Assembly: GCA_913063125.1 (NCBI GenBank)
Contig: CAJXZM010000003.1
Coordinates: 1 to 64,000 of the forward strand
DNA from: an uncultured Gammaproteobacteria bacterium
GTDB taxonomy: Bacteria > Pseudomonadota > Gammaproteobacteria > Pseudomonadales > Ketobacteraceae
Length of the DNA stretch: 64,000 nt
Reading direction: 5' to 3'
In this document: in pieces, positions 55,101 to 64,000 of the stretch
Numbering within the stretch: position 1 is the first letter of the stretch
How the letters are laid out: the number at the start of each line of letters is the position of its first letter
Position numbers and translations under genes: made by a program
The notes under the pieces: model-generated
Databases searched by the model: none
Told to the model about the DNA's origin: nothing
Seen by the model: the letters and a program-made list of their open reading frames with translations, nothing else

Positions 55101-57233
55101 CTTATCCATACGGGCTAATAATAACCGTCCCGCGTTCAACATGACGCTAGGGCGCTCCTCATGTTTAATCAACGTGTACGCAGCCTGCTGCACTCGGTCA
55201 TGTAAAAATTGATACTGCGTCAAAACCAGACGATCAGGAGCATCGCTAAACTTATAGTTTTCATTTAATGGCAAAATCAAACCTTGTTGCAGAAGCGGCC
55301 ACAGCGCGCGAGACGTTTGAGTAGGGCTTTGCTCACAAACAATGGAAAGTAACCGCAGGGTAAAACTCTCGCCGAGAAGGCTTGCCAACGAAATTAATTG
55401 TTGTGTGCGCTCATCCAATTTACACAACTTTTCCATCATAAATTCAACAACGTTGTCGGTGATCTGTCGTTGCTCTATTTTCCAGACATCCCACACCCAA
55501 GCACCCTTATCATAGTCGTAGGCAACCTCCCCCTCATCATACAACGACGTCAAAAATTGGCTCAGAAAAAAAGGGTTTCCTTCCGTTTTTTCATGACAAA
55601 GGCGTGCTAATGAATCGACATCATCACACTCACAAAGTAATGTGTCACTAATAAGCTCAGCTACCTGAGTTAAATCTAAATTTGACAGTTTAAGGTTATG
55701 AACCTCCCCCTGCACCTCTTTAACCGCATTTAATGTATGAATAAGGGGATGATTGTTATCCACCTCGTTATCTCTATAAGCACCAATGATCAGAAGTGCC
55801 GAGCTTTTCTCAGGCTGAATTTGTTGCTCTAATAATTTAAGCGTTGAGATATCAGCCCATTGCAAATCATCCAAAAATATCACTAACGGGCGACCACTCG
55901 AAGACAACGCACCCACAAAATGCCTAAACACTGTATGAAATCGGTTTTCAGCCTCCCCGGCAGGTAGAGACTGTAACGGCGGCGATGCGCCGATAATTTG
56001 TTCCAACTCAGGAATAAGATCTACAATCACCGGCGCATTGTCTGCAAGCGCTCGTCGCAATATAAACTGCCAATAATGCGATTTCTCTTCACCCTCGCTA
56101 ACCAGCTGACACATCAACGGTTGAAATGCCTGAATCAGCGCCGCATACGGTTTATTACTCGTAAATTGCTCGCATTTTCCTCGAATAAAAAGCGCCCGTT
56201 TTGACACAATGGGCTTATGTAATTCATTGACCAATGCGGATTTTCCAATACCAGAACGCCCACTGACAAGCAACAACTCTGAATGCCCTAAACAAACCCG
56301 CTCATAAGCCGCAAATATATCAGAGAGCTCTTTTTCTCGACCGTAGAGTTTATGAGAAATATGAAAACCTTCAGGCCTGTCACATTCACCCGTAACGAAT
56401 GTGTTGATATAACCTTCGGTTTGCCACTCTTTTAAACATCGAATTAAATCTTCTTGCAATCCAAAACTACTTTGATATCGGCCATCAGGAGATTTCGCTA
56501 ATAGCCTTAACACAATATCCGACAATTGCTCCGGAATAGACAAATCAACCGCATTTAGTGGCTCAGGGGCACGTGCTAGATGGGCATACAATAACGCCAT
56601 AGGGTCGCTATATTCAAAAGGTCGACGCCCTACAAACAGCTCATACAATGTCACTCCTAGCGCATAAAAATCACTGCGATAATCCACCGCTAAATTCGTT
56701 CGCCCACTCTGCTCCGGTGACATATAATCCAGCGTACCCCACACATGCTCAGTAATTCCCAGAGGGTGTTGGCCGGATAATTGTGTTGCCAATTCAAAAT
56801 CACAAATCTTAATTCTGAAAGTATCAATATCCACTAAAATATTTTTCGGAGAGATATCATTATGAATCAGCTGGTGCTTATGAACATCACTCAACGCCTC
56901 GCTCAACTGTATTGCTAGCCGTAATCGTTGAGTTAAATCCAATCGATTCGAATGCATGAGTTGTGCAAGGTTCAAAGGAGAGAAATCTTCTAAAACAAGC
57001 ACCATATTATTATTGATTTTTTCAAGACTTCGCGCTTGCACAACCCACGGTGATTTAATGGATTGCAATACCATAAATTCATGCTGCCAACGAGCATTGA
57101 GGTCTTCAGAGGGGTATTGTGCATTCTGATATTTAAGAATCACGCTATCACCTGATTCAGCAATAGCACGCGCGACAACCGTATTATCCACTGAGTGGAT
57201 AACTTCAGTTATGTCAAAGCCGGCCAATTTCAT
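52140..57233 (-). CDS. Giant sensor: kinase-AAA-helical-GAF-GGEEF diguanylate cyclase
   Basis: This 1697-residue protein has a protein-kinase-like domain (about 1-275; K34, H124-N125-D126, N131, Asp in CDFELA), an AAA ATPase (Walker A GRSGIGKS near 324-331; FLDDLQWAD), a long helical middle (about 600-1310), a GAF domain (about 1330-1490) and a GGDEF domain (about 1525-1685). GGEEF is intact and RxxD lies five residues before it, so it should make c-di-GMP with feedback inhibition. It aligns with the plus-strand sensor through the GAF domain and then carries a different output. The catalytic-loop Asp is kept, so true kinase activity is possible, though the usual Lys is replaced by Ser. It is convergent with the lipoxygenase operon. 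Confidence 0.9.
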   Translation of the reverse strand: MKLAGFDITEVIHSVDNTVVARAIAESGDSVILKYQNAQYPSEDLNARWQHEFMVLQSIKSPWVVQARSLEKINNNMVLVLEDFSPLNLAQLMHSNRLDLTQRLRLAIQLSEALSDVHKHQLIHNDISPKNILVDIDTFRIKICDFELATQLSGQHPLGITEHVWGTLDYMSPEQSGRTNLAVDYRSDFYALGVTLYELFVGRRPFEYSDPMALLYAHLARAPEPLNAVDLSIPEQLSDIVLRLLAKSPDGRYQSSFGLQEDLIRCLKEWQTEGYINTFVTGECDRPEGFHISHKLYGREKELSDIFAAYERVCLGHSELLLVSGRSGIGKSALVNELHKPIVSKRALFIRGKCEQFTSNKPYAALIQAFQPLMCQLVSEGEEKSHYWQFILRRALADNAPVIVDLIPELEQIIGASPPLQSLPAGEAENRFHTVFRHFVGALSSSGRPLVIFLDDLQWADISTLKLLEQQIQPEKSSALLIIGAYRDNEVDNNHPLIHTLNAVKEVQGEVHNLKLSNLDLTQVAELISDTLLCECDDVDSLARLCHEKTEGNPFFLSQFLTSLYDEGEVAYDYDKGAWVWDVWKIEQRQITDNVVEFMMEKLCKLDERTQQLISLASLLGESFTLRLLSIVCEQSPTQTSRALWPLLQQGLILPLNENYKFSDAPDRLVLTQYQFLHDRVQQAAYTLIKHEERPSVMLNAGRLLLARMDKMPQVVQEKHLFTILGLINDSYHLITDAVEQVQLLELNIRGGVKARNASAYPAAISFFSIAKAMLPENVWQEEPEQALLVYQALAESLYLAGEFEAADALYPIAIRVANNALAKVSLMLIQATQYQQQTRFTEALPVLVEGLALLGFDFPSLEEQAEVLLPEFFLMTLQTLNSHSEEQMFGMAEMMEPHYLQAMELHNVLTVVLYQLRMFNAYAVNSCQMLKLSFDHGHCDLTPLAYLTSAWAMSMMGEPYTRCYDVGRLSLTLVDQRENRYHRVLIYQGFAAFFQHWGEPLENTLPLLEKAVRWGQEGLNFTSAGHAVLLGGVNKFICGVKLRTLEIESSSGLAFLRRSHQSSTANFVKFSTLQPSLALQGKTLHPISFDTKSVDVTGFFDGDYTTPSMELALFSQAMIRHAFIMKARVQQQRFIQNLSIIEVCLPHSPSFSESLFFTTLILIESIALADVASSQCGDKISNNDIEEKRALVKEYACRFKQWSDGCPETYRHKYLMIEAEIASLAGDGSRAMDCYALAIEDAKKMGFIQCEAIANELYAQYWLQNGQKQIAVHLIRESYYLYQCWGAKVKCDLLELHWPYVSFALEERVQAYGNPLKTVTTVTHQTDVLDLHSLLKANQLLSEELGLESLLRRMMEVLLENSGAEKCGIIVLDEGQLVVEMVGKFDNKSQELDCQRYGKTLQWVCTGDAPLLPDALIHHVHKTLSTLVLTRPIKDPYFSYNTYFQEYDPKSVMCLPILYQGNMIAVIYLENNLMEGAFTTRHKETLTLLSTQLAISLINAMLYDKMEMKVALRTEELRQIAMKDGLTNIANRRSFDERLQGEWRRSLRNGKPLSLLMIDIDFFKQYNDGYGHLVGDECIKAVAHTLSLSAPRAMDFVARYGGEEFCVLLSESDQDMALLVALTCLDAVRNLALPHKQSSVESYVTISVGVSTLVAVPNMPPCTLMANADEALYSAKNNGRNCVIVHESAEEGAAKG

Positions 57234-57396
57234 CGCCTATACCCAGAGAGAAAACACAGATTAAGTGTAGCAAAACAATGTAGCTATTGCAGATTAAACG
57301 TTGACCAAGTCCCGCTCACAAATATACATTTTTGTATAAAGAAGAATAACTTAACGACCCCTTACCCGCCTCGTTTCTAGGCATTAACTGCCACGC

Positions 57397-57429
57397 ACAA
57401 AAAACCCGACTAGAAGCCGGGTTTTTTGT
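57397..57429. terminator. Strong terminator after fadBA
   Basis: A perfect 12-bp stem (57397-57408 with 57418-57429, ACAAAAAACCCG/CGGGTTTTTTGT) with a 9-base loop and T/A tracts lies 42 bp beyond the fadA stop. It is symmetric enough to work on both strands and also separates the sensor gene's upstream region. Confidence 0.9.
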
Positions 57430-57470
57430 CGTTAAAACTATCTAAACAGACAGTCTATACGCGCCTTAAT

Positions 57471-58661
<1,191 letters not shown>

Positions 58662-58672
58662 CTATCCGTGAC

Positions 58673-60820
58673 TTAGCTGTAAAAGCTTTCGCCGTTTTTC
58701 GCCATTTCACGCAACTTATCAGTTGGCGTATAAAGGCCACCAAGATCTGCGTACTTATCACAGCTCTCAACAAACGCTGCAACACCAACAGAGTCGATGT
58801 AACGTAACGCGCCACCACGGAATGGAGGGAAACCAACACCAAAGATCAAGGACATGTCAGCATCAGCAACAGAATCAACAATCTTCTCTTCCAAACAACG
58901 AACCACTTCCAAACACATAGGAATCATTAGACGATCAATGATTTCTTGGTCTTCAAAGTCTTTCGGCTCACCAACAACAGGCTTGATTAGCTCGTAAGCT
59001 GCTTCATCAACAACTTTCTTCGGCTTACCCTTCTTATCAGTTTCATACTTGTAGAAACCAGCGCCATTCTTCTGGCCATAACGCTTGTTTTCATACATAA
59101 CAGTCGTTACATCTTTGAAGTCGTAGCTCATACGCTCAGGGAAACCTTCTGCCATTACTGCAGCGGCGTGAACACCTGTGTCAATACCAACAACATCCAT
59201 CAAATATGCGGGGCCCATTGGCCAACCAAAACGTTCCATAACTTTATCGGCCTTTTGGAAGTCAACGCCATCGCGCATTAACATGCCAAAACCACCAAAG
59301 TACGGGAACAATACACGGTTAACCAAAAAACCTGGGCAATCGTTAACAACAACCGGGGTTTTACCCATCTTCTTCGCATAAGCAACTGTTGTTGCAATCG
59401 CTTCATCAGAAGACTTTTCACCACGGATAATTTCAACCAATGGCATCATGTGCACAGGGTTAAAGAAGTGCATACCAACAACATTCTCTGGACGCTCAAG
59501 GCCTTCGGCCAATCGCGTAATAGAGATGGTTGATGTGTTAGACGCTAGCACGGTGTTCTTACCGATATGCTTTTCTGTCTCTGCTAATACAGACTTTTTA
59601 ATCTTCTCGTTTTCAACAACCGCTTCAACAACGATATCAACAGCGGCGAAATCACCGTAGTTCAACGTAGGGCGAATGGAAGATAAAATCTTACCCATCT
59701 TCGCCGCTTTCATTTTCTTACGATCAACACGCTTAGAAAGTAGCTTAGTGGCTTCAGACATACCTAAGTCCAATGCAGGCTCAGCGATGTCTTTCATGAT
59801 GATTGGCGTACCTTTGCTAGCAGATTGGTAAGCGATTCCGCCACCCATAATGCCTGCGCCAAGTACAGCAGCCAAGTTTATGTCATTGGCTTTCTTTTCC
59901 CACGTTGAGGCAGTCTTCTTCAATGCTTGGTCGTTTAAAAACAAACCAATCAATGCTTCAGAAGCAGACGTCTTAGCCATTTTAGCGAAACCTTTCGCTT
60001 CAATTTCCAATGCCTGCTCACGCTTCATGCCAGACGCTGCTTGCATCGTCTTCACAGCTTGAATAGGTGCAGGATAATTGCGGCCCGCTTGCTGTGCAAC
60101 CATTCCCATACATGATTGGAACGCCATCATGTTTTCCATTGGAGGAAGCGTTAATGGCTCAAGCTTTTCTTGACGCTTAGCTTTGTAATCAATCTTACCT
60201 TCAATGCACTGCTTTACTAATGCAATAGCAGCATCTTTCAGCATTTCAGGTGCAACAACTGCATCTACTACGCCATCTTTTAATGCTTTTTCAGGTTTAT
60301 GCTGGCCAGCTGCACAAATCCACTCAACAGCGTTATCCACGCCAATAATACGAGGTAAACGCACAGTGCCACCAAAACCAGGATAGATTCCTAATTTTGT
60401 TTCAGGCAATCCAACTTGAGCTGCCGTAGACATAACACGGTAGTCAGTGGATAAACACATTTCTAAACCACCACCCAATGCGATGCCATTAATAGCAGAC
60501 ACTGTAGGGAAGGGTAGATCTTCAATGGCAATAAATGCTTTGTTAGCTTCTAATGCCCAACCAGCAAGCTCTGCTTCTGGCAACTTGAACATGTCAGTGA
60601 ATTCCATGATGTCTGCACCAACGATAAAAACATCTTTACCACTAGTTACGATCATGCCCTTCACAGAGCTATCGGCAGCAACTGCATCAGCAGCAGCTTT
60701 CAACTCATCTAGAGTTATACGATTGAATTTGTTTACAGATTCGCCTTGCAAATCAAAGTTGAGTTCGACGATACCGTCTTCTAACGGTTTAACCGTTATC
60801 GCTTTGCCTTCATATACCAT
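58673..60820 (-). CDS. fadB: Fatty acid oxidation complex alpha subunit
   Basis: FadB carries enoyl-CoA hydratase, isomerase and 3-hydroxyacyl-CoA dehydrogenase activities in one chain. Residues 1-190 form the crotonase domain ([14 protein letters not shown]), and residues 310-495 form the NAD-binding dehydrogenase domain ([14 protein letters not shown], then [14 protein letters not shown]). Two C-terminal helical domains follow. I use the ATG at 60820, which gives 715 residues and an N-terminus like E. coli FadB; GGGAG lies about 9 bp upstream. The longer frame to 60916 adds 32 atypical residues. It forms an operon with fadA and fits an organism that uses fatty acids well. Confidence 0.97.
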   Translation of the reverse strand: MVYEGKAITVKPLEDGIVELNFDLQGESVNKFNRITLDELKAAADAVAADSSVKGMIVTSGKDVFIVGADIMEFTDMFKLPEAELAGWALEANKAFIAIEDLPFPTVSAINGIALGGGLEMCLSTDYRVMSTAAQVGLPETKLGIYPGFGGTVRLPRIIGVDNAVEWICAAGQHKPEKALKDGVVDAVVAPEMLKDAAIALVKQCIEGKIDYKAKRQEKLEPLTLPPMENMMAFQSCMGMVAQQAGRNYPAPIQAVKTMQAASGMKREQALEIEAKGFAKMAKTSASEALIGLFLNDQALKKTASTWEKKANDINLAAVLGAGIMGGGIAYQSASKGTPIIMKDIAEPALDLGMSEATKLLSKRVDRKKMKAAKMGKILSSIRPTLNYGDFAAVDIVVEAVVENEKIKKSVLAETEKHIGKNTVLASNTSTISITRLAEGLERPENVVGMHFFNPVHMMPLVEIIRGEKSSDEAIATTVAYAKKMGKTPVVVNDCPGFLVNRVLFPYFGGFGMLMRDGVDFQKADKVMERFGWPMGPAYLMDVVGIDTGVHAAAVMAEGFPERMSYDFKDVTTVMYENKRYGQKNGAGFYKYETDKKGKPKKVVDEAAYELIKPVVGEPKDFEDQEIIDRLMIPMCLEVVRCLEEKIVDSVADADMSLIFGVGFPPFRGGALRYIDSVGVAAFVESCDKYADLGGLYTPTDKLREMAKNGESFYS

Positions 60821-61127
60821 CAACTGTTTCTCCCATATAGGGTTGACGAAGGAAATAAAAAACCAACCAGTTTTAAAGCACTGGCGGAGAGCCGAGAAAG
60901 TCTGCGACAATCGCATGACTTTAGCAAGTATTTTAGGATTTGGAGCTCGTTTGAAGGCTAAGGTTGTAATTTTCAGTTAGAAACTGGTAAGTCAGAGTTA
61001 ACGGACTAATAAGTCACGCCGAAAACCTTACACAATCACAACGCAGAATATGGTTATGCCATAAATGCATAAACAAAACCCCACGTACTGTTTGATTTAT
61101 CAGGATCAAAAACAGACCCCTTTCTGA
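60821..61127. other. Intergenic region between fadB and FimX-like gene
   Basis: About 307 bases without a gene. It should carry the fadBA promoter and the 3' end of the FimX-like transcript. I see no clear FadR- or PsrA-type operator: a CAAAAC...GTTTG pair at 61075-61095 has too wide a spacing for a PsrA box. Confidence 0.4.
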
Positions 61128-63806
61128 TTATAAATTGATCGCAAAGTCAAACTGCCTTTCAGCAGCCGGTGGCTGCAAGAAATCACCCGACACTAACCCG
61201 ACACCCTTCTGTATCACAGACAATAAGCACTCTGTATTTTCAACAAAGCCTGCTAACACAACAACCTTTCTCGCGGTTACCTGTTGCAACAACAATTTCA
61301 ATTGATCATTCCATTGGTCTGCATTTTCTTCCACCGTATATCGCCTGTCTAACTTCACAAAATCCACTTCAAAATACTCAAGTAGCGATAATGATTGCTG
61401 TGACCCTCCAAAATTAGAAATACTGACTTTTGCCCTCAACTCTCTTAATCGACGAATAGCATCCTGTGACTCAGCAAATGAAGCTAATAACAAGGCTTCT
61501 GGTAATTCAAATACACATTGCGCGGAATCAATGCCGCTGCCTTCAAATGCTTTTTTCAACCAGGGTACAAACGTTCTATCCGCTATCGTTTTTGCAGTCA
61601 ATTTAATAAAGAAAACGCTGATGTAGTTATTCATTCTATTAGCTTGACGCAATTCTTTCAGGGCCGACGCCACCACCCAGCGATCAATATAACTAACCAG
61701 TGCACTTTCATTCATAACACCCAAAAATTCTCTGGGAGTAATGATTTTCCCTCCCTCATTTAACCGAAGTAAGACTTCATAACGCTCATAACTATCCATC
61801 CCTAAACTAACTATTGGCTGATACACCAAACTTAAGCGCTTTGCTTTAATGGCCTGTTTAATCCTTTCAGACCAATCACCAATGTTAGCTTTATCAGTAA
61901 TAACATCAGGAACCTTTACCATTGAATCATTCAGTGTCTTTATATTACCACCCATATTATCTATGGCCGTATCAAACTGTGCACTCTGTTTATCTATTTC
62001 ATCAGGTTTAGTTTGCCAATGTATAGCCTTTACCGCATCACGCCCAGCAGCGTGCAAACTTGCATCTAACGATACATAACGTGAACCATTAAGGGCTCCA
62101 CTGCCAACTAAAACAGTGCCACAACCAATCATCGCACTTAGCATGACGCCATCCGCATATTGAGCAGAGAAATGTGCCATCCAATCGTGTATTTTTTGGC
62201 ATAAGGTTTCATGTCGTTGAGGATCAACCTGTGCAATGAACAATGAAAATTGGTCCACGCCAAAAGCTGACACTCTATCCATCGGGCTAAGTAGACTCAT
62301 TAACCCATGGGCAATTCTCTGCCTCAATATTTCATCGGCTAAACCTAACTCATCAGCAAACTCTATCAATGAGGTCACTTGAACTCTCATCATTACTGGT
62401 GGAGCATCCTCACGGACATCCAACGAGGACAACACTTGTTCACACTGGTTATAAAAACCCGTCACTGTTAACAGTCCGCTATCTGGTTCAACGTTTTTTT
62501 GATAACCCGATATCGCTAGTTGTCGACGATAACGCAACGCACAGGATTGTATTTTTAACAATAATTGTGTGTGTTTTTCAGCATACTTTGATTCAGCATA
62601 TTTAGACTCTACCTGCGCAGAATCAAAATGCTCAGGCCCTGCTAACTCAGCCATAGAAAATTGTCCGGCAGACCCCATCACTATTAATCGTAAAAAGTGC
62701 TCAGAGTAATGAACCTTACTCTCCGTTATAACAAACAGTGGCACAGCTTCCAGCAATGGGTCTTGACGTAATAACGCAAAGCACTTACGCATCAATACCT
62801 CATCCCCATGATCATATAGAACAACAACATCCACTGGCGTTGATTGCTTAAAACCCGCCACCAAATGTTCAATCAATACCGGTAATTGAGTGACTGTCGT
62901 AACCTGCAAATGTGCATTATTTAACGTACGCTCTATTAACAGCGATGATCGATTCTCAACATCACTCATCAATAACAAATTAAAGAATTTGGCCTTGGCA
63001 GTATGCTGTAAATTGTGTAACTCAGATACTAACGACACCAAAGGCACCGGCTCAGTATAAAAGCTATTCACACCAGCAGCTGCAGCGGCCATTCGGGATG
63101 TCATATCATTACTACGCCCAACAGCAATGCAAGGCACTCTCCCGTTACTTATAGCCATCACTGACAACAAATGCTCTTGACGATTGATAAGCTCCCCCTC
63201 AGTGACACCCCGCTTTCTTTCATTGCCATCAAAAACAAGGATAGCAACTGGCTCTCTAAATCTCACGGCATGAACCAAGTCATCCATACAACGAAATGAC
63301 AACACTTGATAACCATGGCCTTTGATATCCACTGCCAAGGCTTGACTTACTTGTGGATTCTCATCAAGAAAATACACACGAGAAGCAGTATTTGTTAAAG
63401 TCGCAACGTCATTTTCTGCCCGCCTTAACATTTCCTCCATTAAGTGCCGACAAAGGGTTTCCAGCATCTGCACACAAGATGACATATATTCGACAACAGA
63501 ACCGTTAATAGCCTCTTGTACTGCCCTCTGACTTCTTCCAAGAGCAATAACGGTACTTTCCATTTCACTTACTAGATCATAAACCTGGGTATAGCAACGC
63601 TCCTCACTGAGCTTCGCTATCTCATGCAACATCCTGCTGAATACGGTAAAGGATTCAGCAGAGAAATGGTTGTTAAGCACATCCTGCCAACGAAATGACA
63701 GGTTGTTAACCTCAGATAGCAAGGTGTGTAAATTTAGATGATCCGACCTATCTATATTCAATTCACTGAGATTCAACGGCTCTACATTCACACTCATGGT
63801 AAACAC
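61128..63806 (-). CDS. FimX-like protein with degenerate GGDEF and EAL domains
   Basis: The 892-residue protein has a helical N-terminus (about 1-140), a degenerate receiver-like domain (about 145-270), a second receiver-like segment (about 275-375), a worn GGDEF domain (about 430-600; the motif reads FGVDQF near 515) and an EAL domain (about 640-890). The EAL motif is E677-V678-L679, the same EVL as in P. aeruginosa FimX, and the DDFG pair is S797-N798. The downstream Glu context is also altered. Both catalytic sites thus look dead, leaving a probable c-di-GMP receptor. FimX controls type IV pilus assembly and twitching; no pilus gene lies in this window. A role in pili here is inferred from the family only. 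Confidence 0.8.
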   Translation of the reverse strand: MFTMSVNVEPLNLSELNIDRSDHLNLHTLLSEVNNLSFRWQDVLNNHFSAESFTVFSRMLHEIAKLSEERCYTQVYDLVSEMESTVIALGRSQRAVQEAINGSVVEYMSSCVQMLETLCRHLMEEMLRRAENDVATLTNTASRVYFLDENPQVSQALAVDIKGHGYQVLSFRCMDDLVHAVRFREPVAILVFDGNERKRGVTEGELINRQEHLLSVMAISNGRVPCIAVGRSNDMTSRMAAAAAGVNSFYTEPVPLVSLVSELHNLQHTAKAKFFNLLLMSDVENRSSLLIERTLNNAHLQVTTVTQLPVLIEHLVAGFKQSTPVDVVVLYDHGDEVLMRKCFALLRQDPLLEAVPLFVITESKVHYSEHFLRLIVMGSAGQFSMAELAGPEHFDSAQVESKYAESKYAEKHTQLLLKIQSCALRYRRQLAISGYQKNVEPDSGLLTVTGFYNQCEQVLSSLDVREDAPPVMMRVQVTSLIEFADELGLADEILRQRIAHGLMSLLSPMDRVSAFGVDQFSLFIAQVDPQRHETLCQKIHDWMAHFSAQYADGVMLSAMIGCGTVLVGSGALNGSRYVSLDASLHAAGRDAVKAIHWQTKPDEIDKQSAQFDTAIDNMGGNIKTLNDSMVKVPDVITDKANIGDWSERIKQAIKAKRLSLVYQPIVSLGMDSYERYEVLLRLNEGGKIITPREFLGVMNESALVSYIDRWVVASALKELRQANRMNNYISVFFIKLTAKTIADRTFVPWLKKAFEGSGIDSAQCVFELPEALLLASFAESQDAIRRLRELRAKVSISNFGGSQQSLSLLEYFEVDFVKLDRRYTVEENADQWNDQLKLLLQQVTARKVVVLAGFVENTECLLSVIQKGVGLVSGDFLQPPAAERQFDFAINL

Positions 63807-64000
63807 CTACTCATTAACAATCTATATATTGCCACTAGAAAGGAACACCACAACGATCATAGAATAGAAATCATGGAACAGCCTTCCTAATACCTTGATA
63901 TAATATGTATCACGATCACGCTAAACAGTTACAGTCATAGTAACAGTATAGCAACCAACAACAATCCACAGGCTATTGTTCAATTATCATGCAGAACATC

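Noticed and set aside
60821-60916. Extended fadB start
   Set aside because: The added 32 residues do not match FadB, and the ATG at 60820 gives the normal N-terminus and length.
61074-61096. Possible PsrA-type operator near fadB
   Set aside because: Half-sites CAAAAC and GTTTG are present but the spacing is much larger than the known 2-4 bases.

Overview
The window looks like the chromosome of a Gram-negative gammaproteobacterium. The evidence is the scpB-scpA-trpS and rnm/yciB/yciI housekeeping block, a fadBA beta-oxidation operon of pseudomonad type, outer-membrane and lipoprotein genes with lipoboxes, a TonB-dependent receptor, and many c-di-GMP proteins including a FimX-like one. By eye the DNA is moderately AT-rich. 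A marine or aquatic relative of the Cellvibrionales/Oceanospirillales/Pseudomonadales is plausible, but nothing here fixes the genus. There are no rRNA or tRNA genes, insertion sequences or CRISPR arrays. All family assignments come from reading motifs and from recall, without database searches.

Layout. 1-5.0 kb, minus strand: scpB, scpA, trpS (with a predicted 4Fe-4S cysteine motif), a YciO-type Sua5 protein and an RNase AM/PHP phosphoesterase. 5.0-7.2 kb: yciB, yciI, an SH3-domain membrane protein and a DUF4156-like lipoprotein. 7.4-11.5 kb: a 7TMR-DISM hybrid histidine kinase with two receivers and an HPt domain, followed by a single-domain CheY-like regulator. 11.6-15.2 kb: a small lipoprotein, a secreted metzincin metallopeptidase and another lipoprotein. 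15.3-18.6 kb: a CaiB/BaiF CoA-transferase divergent from an AraC regulator, then a voltage-gated-type K+ channel. 18.8-22.7 kb: four poorly characterised genes (a HExxH protein, a secreted protein, a divergent sigma-70-like protein and its coupled partner). 22.7-28.3 kb: TetR, a glycosyltransferase-like protein, a giant DUF748 protein and a GlxA-type regulator. 28.3-34 kb: a GGDEF-EAL protein, a class III cyclase-FHA protein and a second GGDEF-EAL protein with a damaged EAL site. 34-36.6 kb: a CBS protein, a two-RCK K+ channel and DUF6394, as one operon. 36.7-41.5 kb: LysR divergent from a CocE/NonD lipoprotein hydrolase, then a BaiN/HI0933-type flavoprotein. 41.6-57.2 kb: the most striking locus (next paragraph). 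57.4-60.8 kb: fadBA. 61.1-63.8 kb: a FimX-like degenerate GGDEF/EAL protein.

Most interesting region. Two giant paralogous sensors of 1936 and 1697 residues face each other. Both have a protein-kinase-like domain, an AAA/STAND-type ATPase, a long helical middle and a GAF domain. They enclose a TonB-dependent receptor and a lipoxygenase. Their sequences stay alignable up to the end of the GAF domain and then change output abruptly: one ends in histidine kinase plus receiver, the other in a GGEEF diguanylate cyclase. The histidine-kinase copy, the receptor and the lipoxygenase form one apparent operon. The lipoxygenase keeps all five iron ligands (H390, H395, H584, N588 and C-terminal I710) but shows no signal peptide. 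My inference is a lipid or oxylipin uptake, oxidation and sensing module with phosphorelay and c-di-GMP outputs. The arrangement is directly visible; the function is a hypothesis.

Second messengers dominate the window: three GGDEF domains with intact active-site motifs, one intact and two degenerate EAL domains, one class III cyclase and two large sensor kinases, next to two separate potassium-channel genes.
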